From an uncultured Blautia sp. (GTDB lineage: Bacteria; Bacillota; Clostridia; Lachnospirales; Lachnospiraceae): a stretch of DNA of 30,607 nt. The notes under the pieces were generated by a model, which saw only the letters and a list, made by a program, of their open reading frames with translations, searched no databases and had not been told where the DNA came from. A program made the position numbers and the translations under genes. This document shows, in pieces, positions 1-8,525 of the stretch (the stretch's first letter is position 1; each line of letters begins with the position of its first letter). The stretch spans positions 1 to 30,607 of the forward strand of contig URXG01000022.1 in assembly GCA_900551715.1 (NCBI GenBank), read 5' to 3'.

Positions 1-681
1 AGAATCACCAATGATCATCAGTGCAGTCTTGGTAATGTTGTTCTCAGCAGCTGTCTGAGCCAATGTACCTACCGTACAGATAAAGCTCTTTTCGTCCGGC
101 CAGGTTGCCTTATATACAATAGCAGCCGGTGTATCTGCTGTATATCCGCCCTCGATCAGTCTGCGGCTTAATTCTTCCAGCATACCTGTGCTAAGGAAAA
201 CAACCATAGTTGCCTGATGGGCCGCAAAAGACTGAATGCTTTCTTTGGATGGTACCGGAGTACGTCCTTCCATTCTGGTAATGATCACGCTCTGGGAAAC
301 TTCGGGAAGCGTGTATTCCAGATTCAGTGCACTGGCAGCTCCGCAGAATGCGCTGACTCCAGGACAGTAATCATAGGCAATTCCCTTCTCATCCAGAATA
401 TCCATCTGTTCTCTGATTGCACCATAGATACAGGGATCACCTGTATGAAGACGTACTGTCATCTTGCCTTCTGCCTCTGCATTCTCTATTACAGAGATTA
501 CTTCTTCCAGTGTCATTTTTGCGCTATTGTGGATAGTACAGATATCTTTGCTGTATTCCAGAAGCTGTGGATTTACCAGAGATCCTGCGTAAATGATCAC
601 ATCTGCTTCCTCAAGATACTGTTTCCCTCTGACTGTAATAAGATCCGGTGCTCCCGGTCCTGCTCCTACAAAATGTACCAT
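1..681 (-). CDS. cbiF: Cobalt-precorrin-4 C11-methyltransferase (CbiF/CobM), partial
   Basis: The frame is open from the ATG at 681 to the window edge, giving 227 codons of a family usually near 250 residues, so only the C-terminus is missing. The product starts MVHFVGAGPGAPDLIT, the glycine-rich SAM-site loop of tetrapyrrole methylases. It also contains the conserved segments RLHTGDPCIYGA and PGVSAFCGAASALN typical of the precorrin-4 branch. The enzyme methylates C11 of cobalt-precorrin-4 in the cytoplasm during corrin ring contraction. The cbiD gene lies 38 nt upstream on the same strand and marks the anaerobic early-cobalt route, so CbiF is preferred to aerobic CobM. The start is supported by an AAGGAGA ribosome site. 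Later cobalamin genes probably continue to the left of the window. Confidence 0.93.
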   Translation of the reverse strand, partial: MVHFVGAGPGAPDLITVRGKQYLEEADVIIYAGSLVNPQLLEYSKDICTIHNSAKMTLEEVISVIENAEAEGKMTVRLHTGDPCIYGAIREQMDILDEKGIAYDYCPGVSAFCGAASALNLEYTLPEVSQSVIITRMEGRTPVPSKESIQSFAAHQATMVVFLSTGMLEELSRRLIEGGYTADTPAAIVYKATWPDEKSFICTVGTLAQTAAENNITKTALMIIGDS

Positions 682-719
682 AATTCATTTCTCCTTCGAT
701 GATTGATTATTTTTATTAG

Positions 720-1880
720 TTATTGCTGACTTATCCTGCTGATCAGTTCTTCTGCATCCGGAGTCTGTCCAAGATATCCAAATTCGTTGGAAAAGATTAC
801 TGCTCCCAGAAGGATCTGGTCATAGGAACGATGATCCAGATAAAACTGGATCCGGTCTGTGATTTCTTTCATTGTTTCCTGAAGGATATGATCCTTTTCA
901 AGAACATGGAGTGCCTCATCTGTAGTACTGCATTCCAGGATATCTCTGGCACAGGCAAGATCTGCGCCTGCCCGAATCCCATTGGCACAGAGAATCTCCA
1001 CCCTGCTGTCTGCACTGTGAGAATGGGTATTCATGATCCCGCCGGCAACTTTTATGAATTTGCCGATATGGGAAACAAAAAGAATACCCTTTACTCCCAT
1101 ATTTACAGCCATGTCAATGGTCTCACCTACATAATTACTGCATTTGATGTTCTTTTCAAAAGGAAGATCCATATGCTTCCTCAGATAATCGGCCCCATAA
1201 TTGCCGGGAGTAATAAGAAGATACTGTTCTCCCTGGGCTACATGCTGGGACATTTCTACTTCTATGCTCCTGATAAGAGCCTTTTCACTCATAGGCTCTA
1301 CAATGCCGGATGTGCCAAGTATAGAAATGCCTCCTTCTATCCCCAGTCTGGGATTAAAGGTCCTGTGGGCTGTCTCCTGCCCCTTTGGTACAGAGATGGT
1401 TACTTTCAGGCTACCCTCATAGCCATACTGGTCTGCTACCTCTTCTACAGCTCTCATGATCATGGAATGGGGAACCGGATTGATGGCCGCTTCTCCCGGC
1501 TTGCAGGCAAGTCCCGGTTTGGTTACTCTGCCAACACCCTGACCGCCGTCGATCTGTATACGCACCGGCTGAGGTCCGGACATCTTTTCCACAGAAGCAA
1601 CTACCAGAATCCCATCGGTAGTATCCGGATCATCTCCTGCATCTTTGCGCACACCGCAGGATACCATATTATCTTTCACAGTGATATCCTCCAGCTTAAG
1701 ATGAAGAAGAATTCCCTTTGGTGTCATAAGTGATACTTCTGTGATTGTCTTTCCCCCAAGCAGGATCTGTGCTGCTCCTGATGCAGCTGCTGCCGCACAG
1801 GAACCGGTAGTATATCCCAGGCGCATTTTTTTGTTATTTTTTATAACATAACAATCTTCCAGACCAGTTTTGTATGTCAT
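720..1880 (-). CDS. cbiD: Cobalt-precorrin-5B C1-methyltransferase CbiD
   Basis: This 386-residue protein carries the CbiD signature GYTTGSCAAAAA at about residues 22-33, followed by the family segments TPKG, KDAGDDPDTTDG and GGQGVGRVTKPGL. CbiD transfers a methyl group from SAM to C1 of cobalt-precorrin-5B in the anaerobic cobalamin pathway; it is not related to the tetrapyrrole methylases. Length is normal or slightly long because of a short N-terminal extension. An internal ATG at residue 19, just before RLGYTTG, is another possible start, but the far start has a GAGGAGA site 7 nt upstream. The gene is the first of the operon, with a strong promoter at 1919-1947 and cbiF following. Confidence 0.95.
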   Translation of the reverse strand: MTYKTGLEDCYVIKNNKKMRLGYTTGSCAAAAASGAAQILLGGKTITEVSLMTPKGILLHLKLEDITVKDNMVSCGVRKDAGDDPDTTDGILVVASVEKMSGPQPVRIQIDGGQGVGRVTKPGLACKPGEAAINPVPHSMIMRAVEEVADQYGYEGSLKVTISVPKGQETAHRTFNPRLGIEGGISILGTSGIVEPMSEKALIRSIEVEMSQHVAQGEQYLLITPGNYGADYLRKHMDLPFEKNIKCSNYVGETIDMAVNMGVKGILFVSHIGKFIKVAGGIMNTHSHSADSRVEILCANGIRAGADLACARDILECSTTDEALHVLEKDHILQETMKEITDRIQFYLDHRSYDQILLGAVIFSNEFGYLGQTPDAEELISRISQQ

Positions 1881-1918
1881 TGTCTTCTCCTCGACATTTT
1901 CTTAATATTTGACATCTC

Positions 1919-1947
1919 ATTATATAATTTTATGTAAAAAAAGTCAA
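1919..1947 (-). promoter_or_regulatory. Sigma-A type promoter of the cbiD operon
   Basis: Read on the minus strand, a TTGACT -35 box (1942-1947) and a perfect TATAAT -10 box (1919-1924) are separated by exactly 17 nt. The implied start of transcription leaves a leader of only about 30 nt before cbiD, too short to hold a cobalamin riboswitch. Confidence 0.75.
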
Positions 1948-1976
1948 CAAAACCGGTTCCCTGCAAGAACCGGTTT
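1942..1976 (-). terminator. Hairpin, probable terminator after the L,D-transpeptidase gene
   Basis: Perfect 10-bp arms aaaccggttc (1950-1959) and gaaccggttt (1967-1976) enclose a 7-nt loop. On the minus strand the hairpin is followed by TGTTGAC and then seven Ts, a weak tail. It sits directly upstream of the cbiD promoter and would insulate it from read-through of the gene ending at 2164. Confidence 0.5.
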
Positions 1977-2046
1977 ATGTATTATGTTACTGTTCATGAC
2001 CTTCACAGCAACGTATTATGATGATATAGCCTCCGGCAGGATTGCA

Positions 2047-2165
2047 GAGATGCGCAGAAGAAGTATGTCATGCATTGCATGACGCGCATCTCGCAGCAAG
2101 AATGCAGAGGCATTCTTGAATTATGTGGATTCATACAAAGTTTCTGTTGGATTTCTGTATGAATC
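2047..2165. repeat. Cluster of four intergenic inverted repeats
   Basis: Four exact palindromic pairs fill the 3' flank of the transpeptidase gene. They are gagatgcgc/gcgcatctc (2047-2055 with 2084-2092), nested around gtcatgca/tgcatgac (2067-2074 with 2076-2083); caagaatgc/gcattcttg (2097-2105 with 2110-2118); and gattcataca/tgtatgaatc (2128-2137 with 2156-2165), which touches the stop codon of the transpeptidase gene. No open frame of note lies here. A structured 3' UTR or a REP-like interspersed repeat are both possible. Confidence 0.7.
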
Positions 2166-3606
2166 AGTAGATGATGATCGGGTAACCTCCGTCAATGGTG
2201 TTATAAATCAAAGCTGCCTGATCCTTGGGAAGGTTAATACAGCCATGACTTCCTGCCCCTGATTTGTAACGATTACCGCCAAAAGACGACTGCCAGGTAG
2301 CATCATGAAGTCCCTGTCCATACACAAAAGGCATCCAGTAAGTTACCTTGGTGTTATATCCGTACTGATCACTGGTAAGAGTATATGGACTTGCCTTATA
2401 AGCAATAGGCCAGGCACCACGCATCGTCTCTCTCTGGGGCGTCGGTGCACCGCTTACAATATCCGTCTCCGTTACAAGTGTGCCATCTTTGTACAGCCAT
2501 AAATGCTGTGCATCCAGACTGACCTCTATATAGCTTCCTGCCAGATCATCCCTGCCGCTTCTCTGCATTCCGGAAATACTGTAAACAGGATCTCTGGTAA
2601 CTGGTTTTCCTCCTTCCAGATCAGACAGAAGCTGTGAAAGCTCGCCCTCCTGATCGATCTGGAACCCATATTCATTATCAGACACCGTCACGTCAGATCC
2701 GGAAGTAGTATGGAACGTACGTGGAACATAAATTGTATTGTAATCTGTTGCCAGCTGCTGTACATAGGCAGTTGCCTGATCCTGATCAATGCTGATGTTC
2801 TCTCCCTCTACTTTTATCCAGTCTTCTGTAGTACTGTTATCCAGCACCTGGGTTTCTGAACCCAAAGTATAAGTCACTGTAGCACTCCTGTATGCATCCA
2901 GCTTTTTGTTCAGTTTCTTAAGTTTCTTTGTCATTTTCTTTGAAGTGGCAGATACCGGCTGCTGATATACTTCCGTTCCCATGGTAATGGTAAAACTGCC
3001 ATTCAGAAGTCCTGTCTGAAAATCCGAATCCAGAGTGGCATCTACATAATTCAGAAGCCTTTCTTCATCGATCATATTGCCCTGTGTCTCATTTATCATT
3101 ACAAACTTCTTCTGCTGTCCATCATACTGGACAGATGCATCCACAGATGCGGTACGCTCTTTGTCTCCAAAATTCTCTGATACAAGGGCTGATTTTTCCT
3201 GATCTGCATCTTTGTTTACCTGATAGGCGATCCTGTAATCCTCCTGAGAAGCCAGAAGCCTTCTGGTTTCTTCTCTTTTCTTCTGAAGGTCCTGAAGCTG
3301 TGTCTTAAGGTCATCTGCATCCAGACTGTAGCCCAGATCTCCCAATGTCACTTCGTATACTTCTGCCCCATCCTCTTCAAAATCTACTTTCTGCTCCTGA
3401 AATCCATTCAAAATCTTCTGTTCTGCTTCTTCTACGGTAAGTTTGGATACATCCATTCCATATATGGAAATCTTTCTTCCCAGTGTATTATGATCTGCTG
3501 TATAAATATAAACACCCAGTCCGACTGCCAGTACTACAGCGGTACCCACACAGGCCCCCAGAATGATTTTTTTATTTTTTCTGGTGACTTTAAAATATTT
3601 TTTCAT
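2164..3606 (-). CDS. L,D-transpeptidase (YkuD domain) with N-terminal membrane anchor
   Basis: The 480-residue protein has a basic N-terminus and one membrane span at about residues 14-34, then a long extracellular region resembling the PG-binding-4 domain found in clostridial L,D-transpeptidases. The C-terminal YkuD domain (about 355-480) begins at HLWLYKDGTLV. Its catalytic motif is SGAGSHGCINLP, with the nucleophile near Cys456. These enzymes make 3-3 cross-links in peptidoglycan outside the membrane. The catalytic cysteine, paired histidine and serine are all present, so the enzyme should be active. The gene stands alone, 127 nt downstream of the GH112 gene, and ends in a palindrome cluster. 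Its exact cell-wall role (cross-linking, attachment or remodelling) cannot be told from the sequence. Confidence 0.9.
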   Translation of the reverse strand: MKKYFKVTRKNKKIILGACVGTAVVLAVGLGVYIYTADHNTLGRKISIYGMDVSKLTVEEAEQKILNGFQEQKVDFEEDGAEVYEVTLGDLGYSLDADDLKTQLQDLQKKREETRRLLASQEDYRIAYQVNKDADQEKSALVSENFGDKERTASVDASVQYDGQQKKFVMINETQGNMIDEERLLNYVDATLDSDFQTGLLNGSFTITMGTEVYQQPVSATSKKMTKKLKKLNKKLDAYRSATVTYTLGSETQVLDNSTTEDWIKVEGENISIDQDQATAYVQQLATDYNTIYVPRTFHTTSGSDVTVSDNEYGFQIDQEGELSQLLSDLEGGKPVTRDPVYSISGMQRSGRDDLAGSYIEVSLDAQHLWLYKDGTLVTETDIVSGAPTPQRETMRGAWPIAYKASPYTLTSDQYGYNTKVTYWMPFVYGQGLHDATWQSSFGGNRYKSGAGSHGCINLPKDQAALIYNTIDGGYPIIIY

Positions 3607-3733
3607 GTTCTTTCTTCCCCTGGTATTCTGTATATTATCTTATGTCATATGTTGGGTTTTATTATAAAATATTTTTTGTTTTTCTCTGTAAGTGAGGCTT
3701 TACTTTCTTCCGCAGAAATCCCGCCGTAAACTG

Positions 3734-5890
3734 TCAGATTTCATACCAGCGGATCTCATTTGCTTCCATATGAAGTTCAAAACTGCTTCTGTCTCCTCTG
3801 TATACAACAGTATCCTGTGGTTCATAAGTATTGTTGACCACACAATATTTGCCATTTTTTACATAGGCATGTACTTCCACATTATAATTAGTGGAATACC
3901 AGCAGTTCAGTTCTTTTTCTGCGGAAGAAGACCACAGAACTGCACGATAAAGAATACGGCTGTTCCTGAAGCTGTATGGAAGCCCACTGATATAAACGCC
4001 TCTTCCTTTTCCAAAGGATTTTACTGCCATCTGTACTTCCTGGTCTTTCTGGATCAGGACCTCTGTCTCCGGAAGTGCGAAGATGTTCTTTTTACCTTCA
4101 CCAAAATCAACCTCTCCACGGCTGTCAGCAAGGATAAAGTGATCTCTGTGCTCTTCCCAGTTGTATTTGTCTGTATTAAGATTAAAGCCTCTCTCTTCTT
4201 CTACCCCCAGCACATCATCCAGCTGAAAATATTTTCCCTGCCACTGATGGGCTGCCGGTTCTCCTACTCCGATGAATCCGCCGCCATTGTAGACAAATTT
4301 CTTTACCGCAGTGACTATCGTCTCGTCAATCCAGTTTTCTCCGCCACTCTGGGCAGTGTCACCATCACCTACGTTGATCACTACATCAAGTTCCTCCAGA
4401 AGAGACGGGTTCTCCCGGATATCGTCAAAACTGATAAATTTCACATCAAAAGGTGCTCCACTTAAGGCTTCAATAATGCCAAAATAAGAATAGTTCTGTT
4501 TATAATAGATGGCATGGTGTACCATATGATTGCCCCATGCACGCATTTTGCCCCAGCAGTTCAGCACTGCCACTTTTTTTACACAGTAAGGCGTCACACC
4601 CTGGATATTGTCATAAAGAGTGCGGAATTCTTCACATACGGATCTGATATAGTCTACAAAATCCGGGAACTGGAGCGCCAGCTTCAGATAACCGCCATAT
4701 CCGATTCTCTGGATAGGACTTCGAAGAATTGCCCTTCTTGCGGTTACCCAGTTGACCTTTGCCTCTTTTACAGGATCTCCTCCTTCATGGAAGGTATCCG
4801 GGAAGAAATAGGGAAGGAATCTTCCTTCTGTATATGTTACATTTTTGATATCACTAAAAAGACGGAGTGTTGCACCATTTCCCACACTTCCTACCACAGC
4901 ATCCAGTCCAATAGAAGCAAACTCATCCATAAAGGGCTCCATTCCGATCCAGTGGTCTCCCATGAACATCATGGCTTCTTTCCCATACTCATGAACGATA
5001 TCTACCATCTCTTTTGCAAGTTTTGCCACTTCTCTCCGCTGGAATGCCTGGAAATCCCTGAATTCTCCGGATGGGATTCGGTACATATTGTTCATATACC
5101 CCTGATCGATAATAAACTCCGGACGGAACTTATAGCCCACCTCTTTTTCAAACTGTTCCAGAATATAAGGGCTTACTGATGCGGAATATCCATACCAGTC
5201 TACAAATTTTTCCCTTGCCAGTTCATCAAAAATCAGGGTAAACTGATGGAAAAATGTTGTAAAACGGACTACATTTACATAGTCATGTGTCTCCAGAAAT
5301 TTACGAAGTCTCTGAAGAGAAAACTCTCTTGTAGCAGGCTGGCGTACATCAAAAGTGATCTGAGGTTCCACATCCTTCCAGTCATTCACTACTGCATTAT
5401 ACATATGTACAGGATCCCACATGATATATGCCAGAAAACTTACAGTATACTCATGAAAAGGAACTGCCTCGATCTTTACATTACCTGTTTCTTCTTCGTA
5501 GGACCATTTTGAAACCGGCACCGGTTCTCCTGTGGTCCGGTCCATAACTTCCCACCATCTCTGAATATCATCTCTTGTATTCACTTTCAGCATATCCGGA
5601 TAAAGATGATCCATCAAATGAATCTCCAAAGTTTCAGAAACAGCAGTATGGAAAGATGTCATAATGTACATCTGCTGTATTTCCTCCGGATGGGCTTTTG
5701 CCCATGCATTATCTTTTCTGGTGGTGTAATAAGTTGCGTAGATCTTTGCTCCTGTCTTTTTCAGTTCTTCCGGAAATTCTGTTCCGTCACAGTCACGAAT
5801 AGCATCAGCACCCCATACATCCATAATATCCAGTGTCTCTTTGATCACATCCAGATCTGTAGGAATGGTCACACGCCCATTAGCCTTCAT
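3734..5890 (-). CDS. lnpA: GH112 phosphorylase (galacto-N-biose/lacto-N-biose type)
   Basis: This 718-residue protein is recognised along its length as glycoside hydrolase family 112. The N-terminus has the family pattern WGADAIRDCDGT (residues 26-37), and the core has IDQGYMNNMYRIPSGEFRDF (261-280) and GDHWIGMEPFMDEF (311-324). Asp312 in GDHWIG aligns, from memory, with the acid catalyst Asp313 of the bifidobacterial enzyme. The enzyme would phosphorolyse beta-1,3-galactosyl-N-acetylhexosamines from mucin or milk glycans to galactose 1-phosphate in the cytoplasm. The related galactosyl-rhamnose phosphorylases share the family, so substrate is not certain. The start has a CGGAGG site and a promoter at 5947-5975. 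No transporter or galactose/hexosamine pathway gene is next to it. Confidence 0.9.
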   Translation of the reverse strand: MKANGRVTIPTDLDVIKETLDIMDVWGADAIRDCDGTEFPEELKKTGAKIYATYYTTRKDNAWAKAHPEEIQQMYIMTSFHTAVSETLEIHLMDHLYPDMLKVNTRDDIQRWWEVMDRTTGEPVPVSKWSYEEETGNVKIEAVPFHEYTVSFLAYIMWDPVHMYNAVVNDWKDVEPQITFDVRQPATREFSLQRLRKFLETHDYVNVVRFTTFFHQFTLIFDELAREKFVDWYGYSASVSPYILEQFEKEVGYKFRPEFIIDQGYMNNMYRIPSGEFRDFQAFQRREVAKLAKEMVDIVHEYGKEAMMFMGDHWIGMEPFMDEFASIGLDAVVGSVGNGATLRLFSDIKNVTYTEGRFLPYFFPDTFHEGGDPVKEAKVNWVTARRAILRSPIQRIGYGGYLKLALQFPDFVDYIRSVCEEFRTLYDNIQGVTPYCVKKVAVLNCWGKMRAWGNHMVHHAIYYKQNYSYFGIIEALSGAPFDVKFISFDDIRENPSLLEELDVVINVGDGDTAQSGGENWIDETIVTAVKKFVYNGGGFIGVGEPAAHQWQGKYFQLDDVLGVEEERGFNLNTDKYNWEEHRDHFILADSRGEVDFGEGKKNIFALPETEVLIQKDQEVQMAVKSFGKGRGVYISGLPYSFRNSRILYRAVLWSSSAEKELNCWYSTNYNVEVHAYVKNGKYCVVNNTYEPQDTVVYRGDRSSFELHMEANEIRWYEI

Positions 5891-5946
5891 ATTTTTTCCT
5901 CCGTCATTTCACTTTTTCATTTTCTTATTTTAATCTGTCATTTACT

Positions 5947-5975
5947 AGGATACTTTCTTTTTCTGTCTATTTCAA
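5947..5975 (-). promoter_or_regulatory. Promoter of the GH112 gene
   Basis: On the minus strand TTGAAA (5970-5975) and TATCCT (5947-5952) are spaced by 17 nt. This would give a leader of about 50 nt. The 5891-6124 spacer holds this promoter and the divergent one for the pseudouridine synthase gene, and no recognisable RNA element. Confidence 0.5.
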
Positions 5976-6051
5976 TGTAAAATCCTTTTATTTTTGTGTA
6001 ATATTATCATGTAAAAAATCATCTGGTTCCTTCTTCACCCTTTTCCATAGC

Positions 6052-6080
6052 TTGACTTCTTTTTTTTCCTGTGTTAGGCT
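6052..6080 (+). promoter_or_regulatory. Promoter of the RluA-family gene
   Basis: TTGACT (6052-6057) and TAGGCT (6075-6080) are separated by 17 nt, about 45 nt before the ATG at 6125. The -35 box is good; the -10 box is moderate. Confidence 0.45.
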
Positions 6081-6124
6081 TCTTCTGAAAAAACACCCTG
6101 ATAAAATACTGAAAGGAACATTTT

Positions 6125-7012
6125 ATGGACCGTATTCTGGATTATTTCATCACCCCGAACGAAGAAGGGCTTACTGTTCTGAATTTTCTCCGAAGCAGAG
6201 GCTTTTCCAGACACATCCTCACAGCTATGAAAGCAGACAAAAAGGCACTCACTCTTAATGGGGCAAAGGCAGGAGGCCATACCCTTCTGAAAGATAGCGA
6301 CCATCTTGATGTACAGCTTCTGGAAAACGGATCTTCTGAGGGAATTCTTCCTACACCTATGAATCTGTCTGTTCTTTATGAAGATGAGGATATTCTTGTT
6401 GTAAACAAATCCGCAGATGTGCCGGTACATCCTTCCATTGGAAATTACACCAACACCCTGGCAAACGGAGTTGCCGCTTATTTTCAGTCCAGGGGCTTAA
6501 ACTGTCCTTTTCGCTGTATCAACCGCCTGGATCGGGATACTTCCGGCGGAATCATTCTTGCCAAAAATGCTCTAAGTGCTGCTGTTCTTTCTGATGAAAT
6601 GCGCTCCCGAAAGATCCGCCGGACCTATCTGGCCATTGTAGAGGGCATAATACCAGAAAACGGAACCATCTCTGCACCCATTGGGCGTAAAGAAGGTTCC
6701 GTTATGGAACGTCATATTGATTTTGAACATGGAGAAACTGCCATCACCCATTATGAACGTCTGGCTGTAATCAACGGTTTCTCACTTGCAGAGCTTCATC
6801 TGGAAACAGGACGAACCCATCAGATTCGTGTCCATATGGGATATATCGGCCATCCTCTTCCTGCTGACTATCTCTACAATCCTGTCTATGATCACTTCAA
6901 AAGACAGCCACTTCACTCTTTCCAGCTGGATTTTACACATCCTATTACAGAAAAAAAAATGTGCATTACCTCTCCTGTGCCGGATGATCTTTACGATTTT
7001 TGTCGTAAATGA
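6125..7012 (+). CDS. RluA-family pseudouridine synthase
   Basis: This 295-residue protein has an N-terminal S4-like RNA-binding segment (about residues 13-70) and a catalytic domain with NRLDRDTSG at 133-141, where Asp136 is the expected nucleophile. The later motif ETGRTHQIRVHMGYIGHPL is also typical of RluA enzymes. It should isomerise specific uridines in rRNA or tRNA. RluD-like enzymes are nearest in appearance, but the target base cannot be assigned. The start follows an AAAGGAA site. The last 47 nt overlap the convergent coaX gene, so no terminator separates the two. Confidence 0.92.
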   Translation: MDRILDYFITPNEEGLTVLNFLRSRGFSRHILTAMKADKKALTLNGAKAGGHTLLKDSDHLDVQLLENGSSEGILPTPMNLSVLYEDEDILVVNKSADVPVHPSIGNYTNTLANGVAAYFQSRGLNCPFRCINRLDRDTSGGIILAKNALSAAVLSDEMRSRKIRRTYLAIVEGIIPENGTISAPIGRKEGSVMERHIDFEHGETAITHYERLAVINGFSLAELHLETGRTHQIRVHMGYIGHPLPADYLYNPVYDHFKRQPLHSFQLDFTHPITEKKMCITSPVPDDLYDFCRK

Positions 7013-7754
7013 TCTGTAATCCCTTCAGAAGAAGATCTCCATCCCAGGTCATCTTTCTCTTACAGTGAGGTATGATCTTACGTGACATACCTCCTGTTGC
7101 GATCACTGTGACTTTCTGTCCCAGTTCTTCTTCGATCCTGTCAATGATACCATCTACGGCTGCTGCATTGCCATAAAGAATCCCGCTTTTCATACAGTCT
7201 ACTGTGTTTTTGCCGATGATACGTTTAGGTTCTTCTATGCTGATGCCACTTAACTGAGACGCTCTGGAAGTAAGGGCATCCAGAGAAATACGGACTCCCG
7301 GAAGGATCATTCCGCCAATATAGCGCTTCTTATCATCCAGAACAGAAACGGTAGTTGCTGTTCCCATATCCACGATCACAAGAGGAACCGGATACTGATC
7401 CAGAGCTGCCACTGCATCTGCCACCCGGTCAGCTCCCATTTCGCCTGGATTGTCCAGCATGATATTCAATCCGGTCCTGATCCCAGGTCCAAGAACCATG
7501 GCATCCTTATGAAGGATCTTGTGCACAGCCAGCTTGGCTGCATTGGTGATCTGAGGAACAACAGAGGAAATGATCGCTCCGTCAATCTCTGTTCGTTTGA
7601 TGTGATAGATATCAAGAATTGTTTTGATATCTATGGCATATTCCAGTTCTGTTTTGGTACGGACTGTTGCCACACGTTCTGTAAAATAAATTTTTTCTTT
7701 ATCAATACAGCCAACGACTATGTTGGTGTTTCCAATATCGATTGCTAAGATCAT
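6966..7754 (-). CDS. coaX: Type III pantothenate kinase CoaX
   Basis: The 262-residue protein begins MILAIDIGNTNIVVG, the phosphate-1 motif of the ASKHA fold in CoaX. It continues with DNPGEMGADRVADAVAA and VDMGTATTVSVLDD, both typical of the type III family. It phosphorylates pantothenate, the first step of coenzyme A synthesis, and type III enzymes are not feedback inhibited by CoA. It is the last gene of a minus-strand operon after coaBC and an ECF S component, 16 nt behind the latter. Its 3' end runs 47 nt into the convergent pseudouridine synthase gene. Length is normal. Confidence 0.96.
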   Translation of the reverse strand: MILAIDIGNTNIVVGCIDKEKIYFTERVATVRTKTELEYAIDIKTILDIYHIKRTEIDGAIISSVVPQITNAAKLAVHKILHKDAMVLGPGIRTGLNIMLDNPGEMGADRVADAVAALDQYPVPLVIVDMGTATTVSVLDDKKRYIGGMILPGVRISLDALTSRASQLSGISIEEPKRIIGKNTVDCMKSGILYGNAAAVDGIIDRIEEELGQKVTVIATGGMSRKIIPHCKRKMTWDGDLLLKGLQIIYDKNRKDHPAQER

Positions 7755-7770
7755 ATATTCTTCCTGTCTT

Positions 7771-8424
7771 TTATGATGCTGCGTTTACTTTTGCTGATTT
7801 TTCGGCTGTCATCTGTGAAGCAGGGATCAGATGTGCTTTGGACAGTGCAGCTCCTACTGCACCGGTGATAATGGTAGAAGAAACCATTTCACATACTGCA
7901 TTAATCCCAACAAACGCACAGCAGAACAAAATTACATTACGTCCTCCAATGAGTCCCTGAACATATTCTGTGTTACCAAAAAGTCCTACCAACGCAGTCA
8001 TAAAGAATAATGTATTCAAAAATGCTGAGAAAAATCCGGTTACTGCACAGGATACATATACGTTCGTCTTTTTACGCATTGCTCTGTAAATAAACCCAAT
8101 GCAGAGTCCATCCAGAAAACGTGGTACAAATCTCTGGATAAAAGCCAGAACCGGGCTGATGCTAAAAAGTGTGGCTCCCATTGCACTGGTACCGCCTACA
8201 CCGATACACTGCAGGAAACTGGTAATACCGAAGATAGCTCCAGCAATGGCTCCTCCTGTAGGTCCCAGCACTACTGCGCAGATAGCTACCGGAATCACAT
8301 TAAAAGAAATGGCCAGTGGTCCGATATTCAGATAACCCAGCGGGGTGTATGCCATAAGCAGCAGAATACCTGCCATTAAACCCAGCATTGTCAGTTGCGT
8401 TGTTGTAAATTTGTTGCTTTTCAT
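7771..8424 (-). CDS. ECF transporter S component, probably for pantothenate
   Basis: The 217-residue protein is almost entirely hydrophobic, with about six predicted membrane spans. It has the segment LGYLNIGPLAISFNVIPVAICAVVLGPTGG, typical of ECF S components, cited here as LGYLNIGPLAISF followed by NVIPVAICAVVLGP. S components bind one vitamin in the membrane and work with the shared EcfT and EcfA ATPases encoded elsewhere. The position between coaBC and coaX, 16 nt from coaX, points to pantothenate (PanT-like). The specificity is inferred from context, not from residues. The start has a GGAGG site. Confidence 0.85.
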   Translation of the reverse strand: MKSNKFTTTQLTMLGLMAGILLLMAYTPLGYLNIGPLAISFNVIPVAICAVVLGPTGGAIAGAIFGITSFLQCIGVGGTSAMGATLFSISPVLAFIQRFVPRFLDGLCIGFIYRAMRKKTNVYVSCAVTGFFSAFLNTLFFMTALVGLFGNTEYVQGLIGGRNVILFCCAFVGINAVCEMVSSTIITGAVGAALSKAHLIPASQMTAEKSAKVNAAS

Positions 8425-8479
8425 ATTTTCCTCCTTGTTATCGTTCTCCCTTTATGGAGATACAATACGGTGCGGAACT

Positions 8480-8510
8480 GCGGGCATGTTCTTATTTTTT
8501 ATTTGCCCGC
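8480..8510. other. Inverted repeat between coaBC and the ECF S gene
   Basis: Seven-base arms gcgggca (8480-8486) and tgcccgc (8504-8510) flank a 17-nt A/T-rich loop in the 101-nt spacer. There is no T-run after the hairpin, so it is not a canonical terminator. It may be an RNA processing or stability element within the operon. Confidence 0.35.
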
Positions 8511-8525
8511 CTCCTGGTGAACGGG

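Noticed and set aside
723..1733. 336-codon plus-strand open frame over cbiD
   Set aside because: It mirrors the conserved cbiD reading frame, and its product is rich in His, Cys and Phe without family features.
1881..2163. Cobalamin riboswitch upstream of cbiD
   Set aside because: The promoter lies only about 40 nt from the start codon and no B12-box pattern was found in the spacer.
3692..5179. Two long plus-strand open frames opposite the GH112 gene
   Set aside because: Shadows of a highly conserved enzyme; no domain resemblance.
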